From Deltaproteobacteria bacterium (lineage in GTDB: Bacteria > Desulfobacterota > DSM-4660 > Desulfatiglandales > HGW-15), in assembly GCA_019308985.1 (NCBI GenBank), contig JAFDHB010000042.1:1-23335 (forward strand): a stretch of 23,335 nucleotides of DNA, in the 5' to 3' direction. The notes beneath the pieces were generated by a model. The model did not search any database. It was not told where the DNA came from and saw only the letters and a program-made list of their open reading frames with translations. How positions within the stretch are numbered: the stretch's first letter is position 1; every line of letters starts with the position of its first letter. A program made the position numbers and the translations under genes. This document shows, one piece after another, positions 20,767 through 23,335 of this stretch.

Positions 20767-23335
20767 CTAGTTCTTCCTGACCCGTTCCAGGTCAACGGAT
20801 ACGAGCTTGGATATCCCTTTTTCCTCCATGGTCACCCCGTAGAGCCTGTCCACGATCTCCATGGACTTCTTGTTGTGGGTGACCAGGATAACCTGGGATG
20901 ATTTCTTGATCTCGTTCAAGAGGTTGTTGAAACGATCAATATTGGCCTCGTCAAGGGGTGCGTCCACCTCGTCAAGTACGCAGAAGGGGCTGGGCTTCAC
21001 GAGATAAATCGCGAATAACAACGCCATTGCAACCAGGGCCTTTTCCCCGCCGGAGAGTAGACCCATGTGGCTCAGCTTTTTGCCAGGCGGTTGAACCTCG
21101 ACAAGGACACCGCTCTCAAGAGGCCTCGTCTCATCCAGGAGCTTGAGCCCCGCTGTGCCGCCCTTGAACAGGATGGGAAACACCTCCTTCAGTTTCTGGT
21201 CGACCTCTGCAAAGGTCTTTCGGAACCTCTCCAGGGATGTCCTGTTGATCTTTCTTATGGCCTGGTTCAATGACTCGATGGATTTAAGAAGATCTTCCCG
21301 CTGTTCAGAGATAAACCTGTACCGCTCCTCAAGGGCTTCATGTTCCTGGATAGCGGTCAAATTCACTTCCCCGAGTCGGTCTCTCTTCTCCCTCTCTCTT
21401 TCCAGCCTCTCCCTCGCCTCCACAGGGGAAAAATCTTCTTCAAGGTATTCCTGGTAAATATCCTTTAGGTCAATGGCGTACTTATCTCTTATCAGGTCCT
21501 CCAGACTTCTCATCTTAAAGCCGATTTCAGAGTGTTCCATTCTTGCCCGGTGGATCCTTTCCTTGAGGTCTTCCAGCTCCCTTCGAAGCCCGTCCACCCT
21601 CCTCTCTTCTTCTCTTACAGCGTTCTGGAATCGGTTACGGTGATGCTCTGCGATTCTCACCCTTTCCTGGGCCTGTTCCATGGCCCCAAGGAGCACCCGC
21701 AACTCTTTCCTGAGGGCCTCTTGCCTGTCTTCTATGTCCCTGCCATGCCTTTCTGCCTTGCCTATGTCATCCTCAATCCTCTTCAGGGACCCCAGGGCCT
21801 CTTCAGTGAATTCATCAATCCTTTGTGCTTCCCGCCTCAGGCCCCGTTCCTCCTCCTGGGAGAGGCTATAGTCCATCTTCAAGCTTGCAAGTTCCTCTCT
21901 AATCTTCTCATACTCCTCTTGGCACTCCTTCAATTCCAATTCCTTCCCAAGGACATATTTCTCTTCCTGGGCCATACTCTCACTACAAGACCGGAGTTCA
22001 GACCTGATCCTCTCCAGGTCCTGCTCGTGTATCCGGTGATCTTTCTCCCTTTGCTCAATCTCCCGGGATATCTTCCCATCCAGAATCTCAAGCTGCTCCA
22101 GTTCATGGGCCAGCCTGAACATGATCTTGTCCAGGTCATTTATCTCCTCTTGGCACCTCCACTTCTCCCCTGTCAACTCGTCCAAAGACTTCTTCCTCTG
22201 TTCGATCTCCTTTTCGACATCATGGAGCCTTTCCCTCGTGTCCGCAAGGCGCTCCCGACCAGCGGCAAGCTTGGCCTCCAGTTCCTGCATCTCCCTCTTC
22301 CGGGCAAGGAGCCCCTGTATGCTGCTTGCCGTCTTGCCTCCGGTTATCACCCCATTTTCGTCTACGATATCCCCTTGGGGTGTCACAAGGCAGTAGTCCC
22401 TGCCGTTATCTTTCCACAGGGCAAGGGCCTGGTCCAGGTCATGAACAAGGACCGCGTTCCCCAGTAACAGGTCCAGGACCGCTCTGTATGGCTCGGGCAC
22501 TGTCACGAGGTCCCTCAACAGAGGAAACTCCCGCTTGTTTCCCTTTGTCTCCACCCCTTTGATCTCCTTAAGAGGTATGAAGCTGCTTCTCCCCTTGGCC
22601 CTGTCCTTCAGATATTGAACGGCCTCCTTGCCGTCCCTCTGAGTCTCAACGATTATATATTGGAGCCTGTCGGCGAGCAGGCCCTCCACGGCCTGTTCGT
22701 ACCTTGGTTCCACCTGTATGACGTCTGCAACCAGCCCGAGGATACGGCCTTCTTTTCGGGCATCAAGGTCGTTGGCCTTCATGATCGTCCTCACCCCGAC
22801 CTTGTATCCCTCGAAGTTCTCTATCAAAGATCTCAAGCTTCCGAGACGTGTCTCCAGTGTATTCTGTGCTGCCTCTGACTCCCTGAGTTCAGACTCAAGG
22901 TTTTTCTTCAGACCTTCCAGCTCCGCCGTCTTCTGCTGTTCCTCCGAGTAATCCCTGTCTATTTCCTCGAGTCTCTTGGCAAGGGCCTCCCTCACCTGGC
23001 CCTTTGTTTCCGAGGTCCTTATGATCTTCTTGATCTTCTCTGCGGTTTCTTCCTTTTCCCTTTCAAGTCTGGAGTAGGCATCCGTGATCTCACCTATCTT
23101 CTTGCTCAGATACCCCGACTCCTGACTCAGGCTCATCTGCCTTGACTTATCCCTGTTGAGCCTCTCTTTCGCATCCTCGTACTCCTCTCTCACCTCAACC
23201 AGGTGCTCGTGCCTCCCCTTTATTCGTTTCTTGGCTATTTCTATTTCTCCCTGTAGATCAATGGAGGTCTGTTTCAATGCCTCGATCTTGTCCTTGATTA
23301 CGTCCTTTTCCCTCTGGAGGTCTTCAACGCGCCTT
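20767..23335 (-). CDS. smc: Chromosome segregation protein SMC (N-terminal part outside window)
   Basis: Structural maintenance of chromosomes ATPase, the core of bacterial condensin. The frame is open to the right edge, so only about the last 855 residues are present. The missing part holds the Walker A head and the first coil, compared with roughly 1,180 residues for whole proteins. Visible in order are the end of the first coiled coil, the hinge (from GYKVGVRTIMKAND through SSFIPLKEI to about TPQGDIVDENGVITGG), a long second coiled coil rich in Glu, Arg and Lys, and the C-terminal head. The head has the signature LLSGGEKALVAMALLFAIY, Walker B FCVLDEVDAPLDEAN and the VTHNKKSM switch. No break is seen. 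A TTG at 23277 is only an internal codon. Confidence 0.96.
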   Translation of the reverse strand, partial: RRVEDLQREKDVIKDKIEALKQTSIDLQGEIEIAKKRIKGRHEHLVEVREEYEDAKERLNRDKSRQMSLSQESGYLSKKIGEITDAYSRLEREKEETAEKIKKIIRTSETKGQVREALAKRLEEIDRDYSEEQQKTAELEGLKKNLESELRESEAAQNTLETRLGSLRSLIENFEGYKVGVRTIMKANDLDARKEGRILGLVADVIQVEPRYEQAVEGLLADRLQYIIVETQRDGKEAVQYLKDRAKGRSSFIPLKEIKGVETKGNKREFPLLRDLVTVPEPYRAVLDLLLGNAVLVHDLDQALALWKDNGRDYCLVTPQGDIVDENGVITGGKTASSIQGLLARKREMQELEAKLAAGRERLADTRERLHDVEKEIEQRKKSLDELTGEKWRCQEEINDLDKIMFRLAHELEQLEILDGKISREIEQREKDHRIHEQDLERIRSELRSCSESMAQEEKYVLGKELELKECQEEYEKIREELASLKMDYSLSQEEERGLRREAQRIDEFTEEALGSLKRIEDDIGKAERHGRDIEDRQEALRKELRVLLGAMEQAQERVRIAEHHRNRFQNAVREEERRVDGLRRELEDLKERIHRARMEHSEIGFKMRSLEDLIRDKYAIDLKDIYQEYLEEDFSPVEARERLEREREKRDRLGEVNLTAIQEHEALEERYRFISEQREDLLKSIESLNQAIRKINRTSLERFRKTFAEVDQKLKEVFPILFKGGTAGLKLLDETRPLESGVLVEVQPPGKKLSHMGLLSGGEKALVAMALLFAIYLVKPSPFCVLDEVDAPLDEANIDRFNNLLNEIKKSSQVILVTHNKKSMEIVDRLYGVTMEEKGISKLVSVDLERVRKN

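Noticed and set aside
21532..22467. Long open frame on the plus strand, antisense to smc (311 codons)
   Set aside because: It is the mirror of a Glu/Arg/Lys-rich coiled coil, which gives Leu/Phe/Pro-rich open antisense frames; no ribosome site or family pattern.

Overview
The window looks like a chromosomal segment of an anaerobic bacterium, most likely of the Desulfobacterota (former Deltaproteobacteria). The evidence is a TRAP transporter next to a tungsten-type aldehyde:ferredoxin oxidoreductase, an smc-ftsY pair, a sigma-54-type promoter and an ECF sigma/anti-sigma pair controlling a VIT-vWA protein. Taxonomy is inferred from gene content only.

Layout. 1-192: 3' end of a transposase, then about 700 bases with no convincing gene. 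904-6768 (+): a catabolic block of dctP-dctQ-dctM (TRAP uptake of an organic acid), an AOR-family oxidoreductase, an overlapping three-cluster ferredoxin-like partner and a small membrane protein. The simplest reading is uptake of a carboxylate coupled to aldehyde/acid redox chemistry with ferredoxin. 6769-9815: a mobile or scar region with REP-like hairpins, a decayed integron-type integrase (-), a RAYT-type (Y1/HUH) transposase gene inside near-perfect inverted repeats, a RHH/MazF toxin-antitoxin pair with a palindromic operator, and more REP-like hairpins.

9815-13961 (-): an envelope-stress-type operon of ECF sigma factor, membrane anti-sigma factor and a secreted VIT-vWA protein with a TonB/AgmX-like C-terminus. 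Two promoters of the same unusual form (GGAAC(A/T)T, 16 bases, TCTAA) stand before the sigma gene and before the VIT-vWA gene. This reads as an autoregulated sigma factor driving its own target.

14723-18414 (+): a MoxR AAA+ ATPase, a protein ending in a GXGXG beta-helix (as in glutamate synthase and FwdC), and a vWA protein with an HxxxH-bearing N-terminal domain. MoxR plus vWA is a known chaperone pairing, but I do not recognise the GXGXG partner from described systems; this is the best candidate for an undescribed system. 18646-19572 (+): a membrane-anchored lytic transglycosylase behind a strong sigma-54-type promoter. 19623-23335 (-): ftsY and the 3' two-thirds of smc, running off the right edge.
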